Assembly: GCA_013911715.1 (NCBI GenBank)
Contig: JACEST010000054.1
Coordinates: forward strand, 1 to 12,643
Direction of reading: 5' to 3'
DNA: 12,643 nt
Origin: Sphingopyxis sp.
GTDB lineage: Bacteria; Pseudomonadota; Alphaproteobacteria; Sphingomonadales; Sphingomonadaceae
A program made the translations under genes and the position numbers. Below, in pieces: positions 1-7,233 of this stretch (positions are counted from its first letter, which is position 1; every line of letters begins with the position of its first letter). Below the pieces are notes generated by a model. The model saw only the letters and a program-made list of their open reading frames with translations. It was not told the DNA's origin and did no database searches.

Positions 1-123
1 GTTGATTCCTGCGGGCACGTGGTTGGCCACCAGCGTGGGAATGCCGATACCAAGGTTCACATAAAACCCGTCGCGCAGTTCCATTGCGGCGCGGGCTGCC
101 ATTTCGTCGCGCGTCCACGGCAT
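1..123 (-). CDS. catJ: 3-oxoadipate (3-oxoacid) CoA-transferase subunit B, N-terminal part, runs off the window
   Basis: This is the beta subunit of a SCOT-family CoA-transferase, which with subunit A moves CoA from succinyl-CoA to a 3-oxoacid. Only the first 41 residues are in the window. They begin MPWTRDEMAARAAMELRDG and contain the family's N-terminal segment YVNLGIGIPTLVANHVP. The catalytic glutamate lies beyond the left edge. The ATG at 123 overlaps the stop of subunit A by one base (TGATG), so the two subunits are translationally coupled. Sequence alone does not separate 3-oxoadipate from acetoacetate as substrate. The position directly after catA, catC and catB argues for 3-oxoadipate (CatJ/PcaJ), which is inference from context. 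Confidence 0.85.
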   Translation of the reverse strand, partial: MPWTRDEMAARAAMELRDGFYVNLGIGIPTLVANHVPAGIN

Positions 124-830
124 CAGGCAGCCTCCCTCGGGCGGACGGTGCGTTTCTCGATCCGCTTTTCGTTGATGGTCGAAAGCACCACGCGATCGAC
201 ATAGATACCTGGCGTGTGAATGGCGTCCGGGTCGAAGGTTCCTGCGGGCACGATCTCTTCCACTTCGGCCACGGTGACCTTGCCCGCAGTGGCCATGTTG
301 GGATTGAAATTGCGCGCCGTCTTGCGGAACATCAGGTTGCCAGCCGGATCGGCCCGCCACGCCTTGATGATGGCAAGATCGGCCCGCAGCCAGGTTTCGC
401 GCACATACTCCTCGCCCTCGAAAGTCTCCACCGGCTTGCCCTGCGCCACCACGGTGCCGACCCCGGTCTTCGTGTAGAACGCCGGGATGCCGGCACCGCC
501 AGCGCGGATGCGCTCGGCGAGCGTGCCTTGCGGGTTGAGTTCGAGTTCCAGCTCGCCCGAAAGGTACTGCTGCTCGAACAGCTTGTTCTCGCCCACATAG
601 GACGAGATCATCTTTCGCACCTGCCGGCTTTCCAGCAGCATCCACAAGCCGAAGCCATCGGCCCCGGCATTGTTGGAAATGACCGTGAGATCACGGACGC
701 CCGCAGCGCGGATTTCCGGGATCAGGCTTTCCGGGTTGCCGGACAGGCCGAACCCGCCCGACATCACGGTCATCCCGTCGAACAGCAGCCCGTCGAGCGC
801 GGCTGCGGGCGTCGCGTAGATCTTGCTCAT
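123..830 (-). CDS. catI: 3-oxoadipate (3-oxoacid) CoA-transferase subunit A
   Basis: This is a 235-residue alpha subunit of a family I (SCOT-type) CoA-transferase, a normal length for a separate A subunit. The glycine-rich N-terminal stretch SGGFGLSGNPESLI (about residues 24-37) and the segment ELELNPQGTLAERIRAGGAG followed by IPAFYTKTGVGT are hallmarks of the family. It should activate 3-oxoadipate, the product of catechol ortho cleavage, to 3-oxoadipyl-CoA using succinyl-CoA. It starts 11 bases after the catA stop and its own stop overlaps the subunit B start. Family assignment is firm. The 3-oxoadipate specificity (CatI/PcaI) is inferred from the neighbouring catA, catB and catC; an acetoacetate-specific ScoA would look similar. 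Confidence 0.88.
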   Translation of the reverse strand: MSKIYATPAAALDGLLFDGMTVMSGGFGLSGNPESLIPEIRAAGVRDLTVISNNAGADGFGLWMLLESRQVRKMISSYVGENKLFEQQYLSGELELELNPQGTLAERIRAGGAGIPAFYTKTGVGTVVAQGKPVETFEGEEYVRETWLRADLAIIKAWRADPAGNLMFRKTARNFNPNMATAGKVTVAEVEEIVPAGTFDPDAIHTPGIYVDRVVLSTINEKRIEKRTVRPREAA

Positions 831-841
831 GCGCGCGTCTT

Positions 842-1732
842 TCAGGCCGCGGCGCGGTGGCGGGCGGAAAAGCCCTGTTCGGTTTCGTCCTGCGCGCGCT
901 CGAGCCGGAAGTCGAAGGCAATGGTCACGCTGTCGCCCTGCCGGTTCGGCACCGGCAGCAGCCCTTCGCGCGTGCCGAACGCGAAATCATCGGCGGCAAA
1001 GGGATCATCGCCGAAGTTGATCTGCGTGGTCAGCGTGCGATAGCCGGGCGCCTCGATGAAGAAATGGACGTGCGCGGGGCGGTTGCCATGGCGGCCCAGC
1101 GCCTGCATCAGGCGGTCGGTTGCGCCCTGCGGCGGCACGCTGTAGCCGTTGGGTGATTTCGAATGGAAGGCATAGCGCCCATCATCGCCCAGACGGATGC
1201 GGCGGCGGTTGTTGAACGGGGTCTGTTCGCGGGTGGGATCGAAGTGCGAATAGAACCCGCGCGAATCCGCATGCCAGACATGGACGATCGCGTTCTTCAC
1301 CGGTTCGCCATCAGGCCCGGTTACCTGACCGGTCATGCGCAGGGTCGTTGTCTCGTCGGCATCGCTGGTGAGGCACACGTCGCCTTCTGCCAGCGGAGCG
1401 CCCGCCACATAGAGCGGACCTTCGATCGTCCGGGGCGTGCCGCCACCGCGCCCGGCCTCGGCATCGCGCGCGTCCATCAGCAGGTCGAGGAAGTGTTCAA
1501 GGCCGATGCCCGGCGCAATCAGGCCGAATTCGCCCGCACCGTCCTGCAGGAACTTCACCGCCTGCCAGAATTCGCTCTCGGTCACCTCGTGCGCGACGAT
1601 CACGTTCATCACGCCCTCAAGCAGATCGCGGACGATCGCCTTGGTGCGCTGGTCTCCGCCCTGTTCGGGCACGCCGGAAGCACGGTCCAGCAGGTTCTGG
1701 ACAGCAGCGGTCTTCACGAAATCGTTATTCAT
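842..1732 (-). CDS. catA: Catechol 1,2-dioxygenase (intradiol, Fe(III))
   Basis: This 296-residue protein has the intradiol dioxygenase layout: a helical N-terminal dimerisation region (about 1-95) followed by the beta-sandwich catalytic domain from IEGPLYVAGAP (103-113). The four Fe(III) ligands can be placed by family spacing: Tyr161 (in SRGFYSHFD), Tyr197 (in SPNGYSVPP), His221 and His223 (in RPAHVHFF). It should open catechol to cis,cis-muconate in the cytosol. Position between catC and the CoA-transferase genes fits the ortho-cleavage branch. The start ATG at 1732 has a purine-rich Shine-Dalgarno sequence (AGGGAGAG). Hydroxyquinol 1,2-dioxygenases belong to the same family and cannot be fully excluded, but catB and catC alongside make catechol the natural substrate. 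Confidence 0.92.
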   Translation of the reverse strand: MNNDFVKTAAVQNLLDRASGVPEQGGDQRTKAIVRDLLEGVMNVIVAHEVTESEFWQAVKFLQDGAGEFGLIAPGIGLEHFLDLLMDARDAEAGRGGGTPRTIEGPLYVAGAPLAEGDVCLTSDADETTTLRMTGQVTGPDGEPVKNAIVHVWHADSRGFYSHFDPTREQTPFNNRRRIRLGDDGRYAFHSKSPNGYSVPPQGATDRLMQALGRHGNRPAHVHFFIEAPGYRTLTTQINFGDDPFAADDFAFGTREGLLPVPNRQGDSVTIAFDFRLERAQDETEQGFSARHRAAA

Positions 1733-1767
1733 CTCATCTCTCCCTTGCTTGTATGGGTGTCAGCGCG

Positions 1768-2058
1768 TCAGCGGTCGTCGTCGTGGAGCGAGGACGGGTG
1801 CCGGCACAGCGGCGTCACGCTGATGTCCATGAACGGATAGAGCGGCAGGCCGGTCACGATGTCGTGCAGCTGCGCATTGCTCTCCACGTCGAAGATGCTG
1901 ACGTTGCTGTAGTGCCCGACAACGCGCCAGATGTGACGCCAGGTGCCTGCGCGCTGCAGCTCCTGAAAGCGCGCCTTTTCCAGCGCCTTGAGCTGTTCGA
2001 ACCGGTCGGGGTCGAACCCTTGCGGCACGTTTACGTCCATTTCCACTTTGAACAACAT
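1768..2058 (-). CDS. catC: Muconolactone delta-isomerase
   Basis: This is a 96-residue protein, the typical size of the small decameric muconolactone isomerases. It begins MLFKVEMDVNVPQGFDP and has the family's central segment around GTWRHIWRVVGHYSNVSIFDV and the C-terminal LPLYPFMDISVTPLCRHPS. It converts (+)-muconolactone, the CatB product, to 3-oxoadipate enol-lactone. The ATG at 2058 is preceded by AAGGAG at good spacing. It sits 18 bases after the catB stop and 35 bases before catA, in the middle of the cat block. The assignment is firm on both sequence and context. Confidence 0.93.
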   Translation of the reverse strand: MLFKVEMDVNVPQGFDPDRFEQLKALEKARFQELQRAGTWRHIWRVVGHYSNVSIFDVESNAQLHDIVTGLPLYPFMDISVTPLCRHPSSLHDDDR

Positions 2059-2076
2059 GGCCCGGATCTCCTTGCT

Positions 2077-3219
2077 CTAACCGATGGTCACAGTTTTGCG
2101 GGGCGCACCGCGCGTCAGGAACGCGACGCGCTCTTCGTCGAGCGCGATGCCAAGGCCCGGCCCCGTGGGTACGCCGAGGCCGAAGTCCGCGTAATCGAGC
2201 GGAGTGCTCAGAATTTCCTCGGTCAGTAGCAGCGGGCCGAACAGTTCCGTGCCGAAGGCCAGCTGCGGGAACGTCGCGAAAAGCTGGGCCGAGGCGACCG
2301 TGCCGACAGCGGCTTCCAGCATGGTGCCGCCGTAAAGCGCGACACCGGCGGCATCGGCGATGGCCTGCACGGCGCGCGCCGCGTGCAATCCGCCGGACTG
2401 CTCGATCTTCACAGCAAAGACATCAGCGGCTGCATCCATCACGAATTCATGCGCGCTGGCAGGGCCTTGCAGCGCCTCGTCGGCCATGATCGGTATGCGG
2501 GCGGCGGCACGCAACCGGGCCATCCCGGCGCGGTTGGTGCGGTGGATCGGCTGTTCGACCAGATCGCACCCCGCATCGGCCAGCATCGCGATGCCGCGCC
2601 GGGCGCCGGTTTCGTCCCAGGCCGTGTTGACGTCCACGCGCACCGAGGCCTGATCCCCCAGCGCCCGCTTGATCGCGGCGACATGCGCGACATCGGCTTC
2701 GATCGCGCGCTTGCCGATCTTTAGCTTGAAGGCGTTGTGGCGGCCCCGGTCGATCATCGCCTCGGCCTCGGCGATATCCTTGGCCGTGTCCCCGCTTGCC
2801 AGCGTCCAAAGCACCGGGAGCCGATCGCGCACACGCCCGCCCAGCAGTTCGCTCAGCGGTAGTCCGGCGCGCTTGCCCTGCGCGTCTAGCAGCGCTGTCT
2901 CGATCGCGCATTTGGCGAAGTGGTTGCCCACGATGTGCCGGCTCAGATCGGCCATCCGCGCGGCCGGCCGGGCCGCGTCCTGTCCGATCAGGATCGGCGC
3001 AAAGTAAGCATCGATTAGCAGCTTGATGCTCTCGGGCGCCTCCGGACCGTAAGCGAGGCCGCCGATCGTGGTGGCTTCGCCGAGGCCCTCGATCCCGTCG
3101 GCGCAGCGCAGGCGGACCAGACACAGCGTCTGGACGTGCATGGTCGCCATTGCCAGCACGTGCGGCCGGATGCAGGGTACATCGACGAGCTGCGTCTCGA
3201 TGCCAAGGATCGTGGTCAT
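2077..3219 (-). CDS. catB: Muconate cycloisomerase
   Basis: This 380-residue enolase-superfamily enzyme lactonises cis,cis-muconate to (+)-muconolactone. Visible active-site elements are the KxK pair Lys165/Lys167 (in AFKLKIGKR), the metal ligands Asp196 (RVDVN), Glu222 (VEQP) and Asp247 (ADEAL), Lys271 (in VKIEQSGG) and Glu302 (in TMLEAAVGT). All are in the order and spacing of the muconate-lactonising-enzyme subgroup. The length is normal for the family. Its ATG overlaps the stop of the upstream FAH-fold gene as ATGA. Chloromuconate cycloisomerases are close relatives, but nothing nearby suggests a chloroaromatic pathway. Confidence 0.92.
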   Translation of the reverse strand: MTTILGIETQLVDVPCIRPHVLAMATMHVQTLCLVRLRCADGIEGLGEATTIGGLAYGPEAPESIKLLIDAYFAPILIGQDAARPAARMADLSRHIVGNHFAKCAIETALLDAQGKRAGLPLSELLGGRVRDRLPVLWTLASGDTAKDIAEAEAMIDRGRHNAFKLKIGKRAIEADVAHVAAIKRALGDQASVRVDVNTAWDETGARRGIAMLADAGCDLVEQPIHRTNRAGMARLRAAARIPIMADEALQGPASAHEFVMDAAADVFAVKIEQSGGLHAARAVQAIADAAGVALYGGTMLEAAVGTVASAQLFATFPQLAFGTELFGPLLLTEEILSTPLDYADFGLGVPTGPGLGIALDEERVAFLTRGAPRKTVTIG

Positions 3220-4013
3220 GCTGCCGTCCCTTCGTCGCCGGCCTGCCGCCGTGCCGTGACCACGCAGGCCATGACCCCGAAGGCGCGGAAATCAGCCGTG
3301 CAGCGCTGGCCAGGCCGGATCGCATGCATGCCGGTGACTGCTCCTGTCGAGACGAACTGGCCCTCGGTCAGCGGCAGTCCCAGTGCTTCCGTCTGCCGCA
3401 CGGTAAAATCGAACGCCGCTTGCGGCCCGCCTGGCAGCGCGCTGGCCGCAGCGCGCACCGGCGCGTCGTCGTCGAGCGTGGTCACGCAAACCAGCGTCAC
3501 AGGATCGCCGATCCGCCCGAGCGGCACGTCGCCGCCGATCAGGATGCCGCCGTTGTTGCCAAGGTCGGCCACGCTGGCGAGCGATCCCAGCAAGGGCAGC
3601 GGCGCGACCGGGCTGGTCGCCACCTCGATCCCGGTGGTCAGGCGGTGGACCACAGCGGCCCTGTCCGTCCCCGGCCCGGCAAAGGCGACGAACTCCGCCT
3701 CGAACGCAGCGCTGCCGCCGGCGAATGCGGGGAAGGTCCCGATCACGTCAGGGCCCAGTTTCGTCACCTGCGCGGCGAAGATCGGCCCGATGAACCGGTC
3801 GGTACCGAAGCGCTGCGCGAGGTCGGCGGACAGGCGCCCGACCATCCAGCCGGCGATCCGGTCGTTCCACAAGGCGATCGCGGCAAGTTGTATCGCGTAG
3901 GCCTCGTCCAGCGTCTCCGGCAGAACGCCGGGGAAGGCCTGCAAGGGCCGCGCCGCTGCACGCGCGGCGACGACCGCACGGGCCGTATCGGCGATCTGCC
4001 GGGTCACGCGCAT
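3216..4013 (-). CDS. FAH-fold protein of the 2-hydroxypenta-2,4-dienoate hydratase / 4-oxalocrotonate decarboxylase (MhpD) family
   Basis: This 265-residue protein resembles MhpD-type hydratases and oxalocrotonate decarboxylases. The likely metal ligands are visible: Glu105 and Glu107 in FEAEF and Glu130 in GIEVATSP. The C-terminal stretch EGQFVSTGAVTGMHAIRPG and the following FxxFG segment match the fold. The usual GxKxG lysine, catalytic in MhpD, is replaced: the motif reads GWMVG (56-60). The ADN motif reads ADLGNN. Ortho cleavage of catechol needs no such enzyme, so its role is open. Action on the C4 acid released when the IAA side chain leaves the ring is one idea, because some FAH-fold proteins decarboxylate oxaloacetate. 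The ATG at 4013 overlaps the iacG stop (TGATG); a GTG at 4016 is an alternative start. Confidence 0.72.
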   Translation of the reverse strand: MRVTRQIADTARAVVAARAAARPLQAFPGVLPETLDEAYAIQLAAIALWNDRIAGWMVGRLSADLAQRFGTDRFIGPIFAAQVTKLGPDVIGTFPAFAGGSAAFEAEFVAFAGPGTDRAAVVHRLTTGIEVATSPVAPLPLLGSLASVADLGNNGGILIGGDVPLGRIGDPVTLVCVTTLDDDAPVRAAASALPGGPQAAFDFTVRQTEALGLPLTEGQFVSTGAVTGMHAIRPGQRCTADFRAFGVMACVVTARRQAGDEGTAA

Positions 4014-4369
4014 CACAGCTCAGCCTGCATGGGCAAGCGATGATAGCTGCGCCCGAAATGGACCAGCCCATCGTTGCTTTCGCCAAGGCGCAGTTCGTCG
4101 GCCGTCAGTCCCCGTCTGGCGAACCGTCCCGACAGCGCCTGCTGCCCGGCGGCCAGCACGTTGATGCAAAGCTTGCCGTTTTCCACCAGAATGGCGTTCA
4201 TCCGCGAAGAGCGGTTCACGCAGACCAGCAGCGCGCCAGGATCGTCCGAAACCCGGCACACCGCCGATGCGGTCATGCCATGGCACCCGGCCCTGCCATC
4301 GGTGGTTATGATGTTGACGGCGGCACCCAGCCGCCACATCGCCGTCCTGAACTGTTCGGGATCAATCAT
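4013..4369 (-). CDS. iacG: Flavin reductase-like protein (IacG), internally shortened
   Basis: This protein belongs to the HpaC-like flavin reductase domain family, which supplies reduced flavin to flavin-dependent oxygenases; the partner here would be IacA. The N-terminal part is canonical: FRTAMWRLGAAVNIITTDG, then GMTASAVCRVSDDPGALLVC, NRSSRMN and GKLCINVLA. From the ATG at 4369 (SD GGAGA) it is only 118 residues, against about 160-170 for the family. After LSGRFARRGLTADEL it jumps to DGLVHFGRSYHRL, which normally lies near the very C terminus. The usual middle block with the GTH motif is missing. The same frame continues upstream to an ATG at 4402, but that lacks a good RBS. It starts 29 bases after the iacF stop. 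Function is doubtful unless this family tolerates the loss. Confidence 0.8.
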   Translation of the reverse strand: MIDPEQFRTAMWRLGAAVNIITTDGRAGCHGMTASAVCRVSDDPGALLVCVNRSSRMNAILVENGKLCINVLAAGQQALSGRFARRGLTADELRLGESNDGLVHFGRSYHRLPMQAEL

Positions 4370-4398
4370 CGGGAATCTCCAGGTGCAAGCGCAGGCGG

Positions 4399-4713
4399 TC
4401 AATCTTCCGGTGCGATGGTGACCCGCAGGCCATCGAGCGCGGCGGAAAGCGGGATATGGCAGGACAGGCGGCTGCGCCCTTCGCGCGCATCGCTGCTGTC
4501 GAGAAGTTGGTCCTCGTCATCGCCAAGCGGCGGGAGGGCATCCTGGTGCGAGCCGACGTAGACATGGCAGGTGGCGCAGGAGCAGCAGCCACCGCAAAGG
4601 GCGGTAGGCTCGTCCACGCCGGCTTCGCGCAGGGTCTCCATCAGGGTATGCCCGGGGGTGACGGCAAGCGCCCGCTCTATCCCCGAACGCGTGATCAGAT
4701 GGATGGTCAGCAT
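4399..4713 (-). CDS. iacF: 2Fe-2S ferredoxin, adrenodoxin type (IacF)
   Basis: This is a 104-residue single-domain ferredoxin. Cys40, Cys46, Cys49 and Cys85 give the C-x5-C-x2-C-x35-C spacing of adrenodoxin/putidaredoxin-type clusters, in CGGCCSCATCHVYV and SRLSCHIP. It should deliver electrons to the Rieske oxygenase IacCD. No NAD(P)H:ferredoxin reductase domain or gene is present in the window, so one encoded elsewhere would be needed. The ATG at 4713 is chosen because it has GGAG at good spacing and starts the recognisable domain. The frame stays open upstream to 5139, but there it runs opposite to real codon use inside iacE. An extra cysteine (Cys43/Cys44) lies in the cluster loop. Confidence 0.88.
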   Translation of the reverse strand: MLTIHLITRSGIERALAVTPGHTLMETLREAGVDEPTALCGGCCSCATCHVYVGSHQDALPPLGDDEDQLLDSSDAREGRSRLSCHIPLSAALDGLRVTIAPED

Positions 4714-4748
4714 GGGAAATCTCCGAAAGATCCGAACGCGCGCCGCGC

Positions 4749-5495
4749 TCAGCGCATCAGCAGGCCGCCGTTGATGTCCCAGGCCGCGCCATTGGCGAAA
4801 AAGGCGTTCTCTGCGGCGAGGTGGACGGCGGTTTCGGCAACGAAATCGAGCGAGCCCAGGCGCTGCACCGGGATGCCCGCGACGATGCCGGCCAGCTTGT
4901 CTTCGGGCACCAGCGTGTGCACCGCGGGGCTGTCGAGCGGGCCAGGGGCGATCGCGTTGACGGTCACGCCGAAGGGGCCAAGCTCGCGCGCAAAGACCTT
5001 GGTCAGCGTGAGGACGCCGCCCTTGGACGCGGCATAATGCGCGCCCGTGGCCGTGCCACCGTTCTGCCCGGCGAGCGAGGCTATGTTGATGATCCGCCCG
5101 TGGCCGCGATCCTTGAAGTAGCGGCCGAATACCTGACACCCGACGAACGTACCGCGCAGGTTGACCTGCATCACCTCATCGAACTCGTCCGGCTCGATCT
5201 CCAGCACCGGCCTGACGACCGTGATGACTGCATTGTTGACCAGCACATCGACCGCACCCCACAGCGCGACCAGCCGGTCACACGCGCCCTCGAATGCTTC
5301 GGGATGGCGCACGTCGAGCGCAAGGCCGACCGCTGTCTGTCCCGAAGGGTCCAGCTTCGTGGCGCTGGCCTCGGCGGCTGCTCCATCCACATCGGAGATC
5401 GCCACGCGGTATCCGGCGCGGTGGAACGCTGCCGAAAGCGCGGCACCCAACCCTTGCGCCCCGCCGGTGACGAGAACCGTCCGCCCCGCGTTCAC
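4749..5495 (-). CDS. iacE: Short-chain dehydrogenase/reductase (IacE)
   Basis: This is a 248-residue classical SDR. It has the nucleotide-binding TGGAQGLG (10-17), Asp36 after beta-2 (favouring NAD(H)), NNAV (87-90; NNAG is commoner), Asn112, and catalytic Ser140, Tyr154 and Lys158 (YAASK). In characterised iac clusters IacE works with IacA in turning indole-3-acetate into dioxindole-3-acetate. A cis-dihydrodiol dehydrogenase role after the Rieske oxygenase would be the alternative reading from sequence alone. It starts with GTG at 5495, overlapping the iacD stop by four bases (GTGA), so it is probably translated by coupling. A 35-base gap separates it from iacF. Confidence 0.85.
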   Translation of the reverse strand: MNAGRTVLVTGGAQGLGAALSAAFHRAGYRVAISDVDGAAAEASATKLDPSGQTAVGLALDVRHPEAFEGACDRLVALWGAVDVLVNNAVITVVRPVLEIEPDEFDEVMQVNLRGTFVGCQVFGRYFKDRGHGRIINIASLAGQNGGTATGAHYAASKGGVLTLTKVFARELGPFGVTVNAIAPGPLDSPAVHTLVPEDKLAGIVAGIPVQRLGSLDFVAETAVHLAAENAFFANGAAWDINGGLLMR

Positions 5496-5983
5496 AGCAG
5501 GTATCCGATGCCGAACTGGTGATCTTCGGCGTTGATTAGCGTGACGACTTTCTCGTCGATCAGCCAGCCGCCATCATCGCCGCGCACTAGCCGGTAAAGC
5601 AGGTCGGCGGGCAGGAAGCGCATGTGGCCATACTTGTATTCGGCCAGCATCTGCGCGCCGCGCAATTCGATGCTGCTGTCGGAGGCCGACGTCAGGACGA
5701 TGCGCGAGACCGTGCGCACGGTGCGCGCAGGCGGGGCCGAGGACATGGAGAAGCCCGAAAGCAGCCGCTTCACCCGCGCCTCGCGCATGGTCTGATCGTC
5801 GTAGACGATGTTAAGGACATCGGCGTAGTCGCCGGGATCGCGCTCGGTCGGGATGATGTACTTGCCCCCGGGCGTCCACAGCTTCAGCCATGACTTATAT
5901 TCCAGCCGGTCAAGCAGATCGGCCTCGGCCCACAGAAACGCGGTTGCCGCTGCAAGGGCGGTGTCGTTGACAGGCGTGCTCAT
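5492..5983 (-). CDS. iacD: Aromatic-ring-hydroxylating dioxygenase small (beta) subunit (IacD)
   Basis: This 163-residue protein has the NTF2-like fold of ring-hydroxylating dioxygenase beta subunits: an N-terminal helix region (FLWAEADLLDRLEYKSWLKL), then YIIPTERDP and the late segment WLIDEKVVTLINAEDH. The beta subunit has a structural role in the alpha3beta3 oxygenase and carries no metal site. The ATG at 5983 overlaps the stop of the large-subunit gene (ATGA), which fixes the start and couples the two subunits. The frame stays open to 6112 inside iacC, but that stretch is low-complexity Arg-rich shadow translation. In the IAA pathway this subunit belongs to the step that yields catechol. 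Confidence 0.9.
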   Translation of the reverse strand: MSTPVNDTALAAATAFLWAEADLLDRLEYKSWLKLWTPGGKYIIPTERDPGDYADVLNIVYDDQTMREARVKRLLSGFSMSSAPPARTVRTVSRIVLTSASDSSIELRGAQMLAEYKYGHMRFLPADLLYRLVRGDDGGWLIDEKVVTLINAEDHQFGIGYLL

Positions 5984-7233
5984 GCCGTCATCATCCTTTT
6001 CCACATTTGGTAGGCCGCGCGCATCCCGGTCTCGGCGCTGACATCGCCGGCATTGTGCCCCGGCTCGGCCATGCCTTCGGGCGCATCGGTGACGCGATTG
6101 AGCATGATCCAAAGGTCCGAACCTGCCGCCGCGCCGCGCTGGACCCGTTCCCAGCCTTCGGCATCATCGGGCGTGCCAAAGCCCATCGGCCCCTGGAAAT
6201 GCTCATGCAGCCGCAGCCTTGCGCGATTGCCCGCAGCCGGACCGTCGTCCATGCCGATCGCGACATGGGTGATCTCGGTCTCGTCGACCGAAACCGGACG
6301 CAGCACGCGGAAGAATGCCATCGAGCAGGCGACGTTGGGAAACAGGTTTAGATTGAAGCCTGCCCCACCGACAGCGCGGACGACCTTGCGGACGGTGGCA
6401 TCGTCGTGGCCTTCCTGCCGCAGTTCCTCGGCAAGGTCTGCAAAGCGTTCAGGGATCGGTGCGTCGAGATTGGCCTCAAGGTCGATAAGATCGGGAATCA
6501 TGACCATGACCGAATGGCCATTGCCCAGATCCTCTACCCAGCCGCCCTGCCCGAGCACGTCGAACACGTTCTCGGTATCGGGATCGAGCGAATCGAGGAA
6601 CGTCTTGTGGACGATCGGGAAATGGTAGGCGTCTGTGGTGTTCTCGAGCTGGATCTTCCAGTTGCCCGGAAAGCGAAAGCGATGCTCACCCAGCGTCTTC
6701 ACGCCAAAGCCCGCGCCCTGCTTCATGAACAGGCCGATCCACTTGCGCGCAGGGCCGAGGAAAGTCTCGAGCGGCTCGATGTCCTGCTTGAAGGTCGCGA
6801 AGATCATGCCGTGGTAGGTTTCTACCCGCAGCGAGACGAGGGGGAACTCGGTCGTATCGAAATTATCGGGATAGCCCCCGGCATGGGGCACCTTGCGCAG
6901 GCGACCGTCCGGATCGTAGCTCCAGCCGTGATAGGGGCAGACAAAGACGCTGGCCTTGCCCTTGCCGCGCTCGCACACGCTGGCGGCGCGGTGGCGGCAG
7001 CGGTTGAGCAGCACGTGAAGCTTGAGATCGCGATCCCGCGTCACGATCACCGGTTCGCGGCCAACCCACGATGTCTTGAAGGTGTTCTTGCCCGGCAGAT
7101 CGCTTTCGTGCGCTACCCAGACCCAGGTGTTCTTGAAGATCCGGTCCATCTCCTCGTCGAAGATGGCTGCGTCGCGATAGAGCGACGTATGGACCCTGTC
7201 GTCACGCACCAGCGCGGCGTAATCATGTTCCAT
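5980..7233 (-). CDS. iacC: Rieske-type aromatic-ring-hydroxylating dioxygenase large (alpha) subunit (IacC)
   Basis: This is a 417-residue oxygenase alpha subunit. The Rieske cluster ligands are Cys79 and His81 (in NRCRHRA) and Cys99 and His102 (in FVCPYHGWSYDPDG). The mononuclear iron site is ENTTDAYHFPIVH, with ligands His204 and His209 and the electron-bridging Asp201. The third ligand is probably one of Asp355/Asp356 in GTPDDAEGW. It takes electrons from the ferredoxin and dihydroxylates the ring. In characterised iac systems IacCD is needed for catechol formation from the oxidised IAA intermediate. Anthranilate/benzoate-type oxygenases are its relatives, so the substrate is assigned from context. 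The ATG at 7233 overlaps the iacI stop by one base (TGATG). Confidence 0.9.
   Translation of the reverse strand: MEHDYAALVRDDRVHTSLYRDAAIFDEEMDRIFKNTWVWVAHESDLPGKNTFKTSWVGREPVIVTRDRDLKLHVLLNRCRHRAASVCERGKGKASVFVCPYHGWSYDPDGRLRKVPHAGGYPDNFDTTEFPLVSLRVETYHGMIFATFKQDIEPLETFLGPARKWIGLFMKQGAGFGVKTLGEHRFRFPGNWKIQLENTTDAYHFPIVHKTFLDSLDPDTENVFDVLGQGGWVEDLGNGHSVMVMIPDLIDLEANLDAPIPERFADLAEELRQEGHDDATVRKVVRAVGGAGFNLNLFPNVACSMAFFRVLRPVSVDETEITHVAIGMDDGPAAGNRARLRLHEHFQGPMGFGTPDDAEGWERVQRGAAAGSDLWIMLNRVTDAPEGMAEPGHNAGDVSAETGMRAAYQMWKRMMTA

Noticed and set aside
4714..5139. Upstream extension of the ferredoxin frame
   Set aside because: The recognisable ferredoxin begins at ATG 4713 with a good SD. The upstream frame lies within iacE codons and gives low-complexity sequence.
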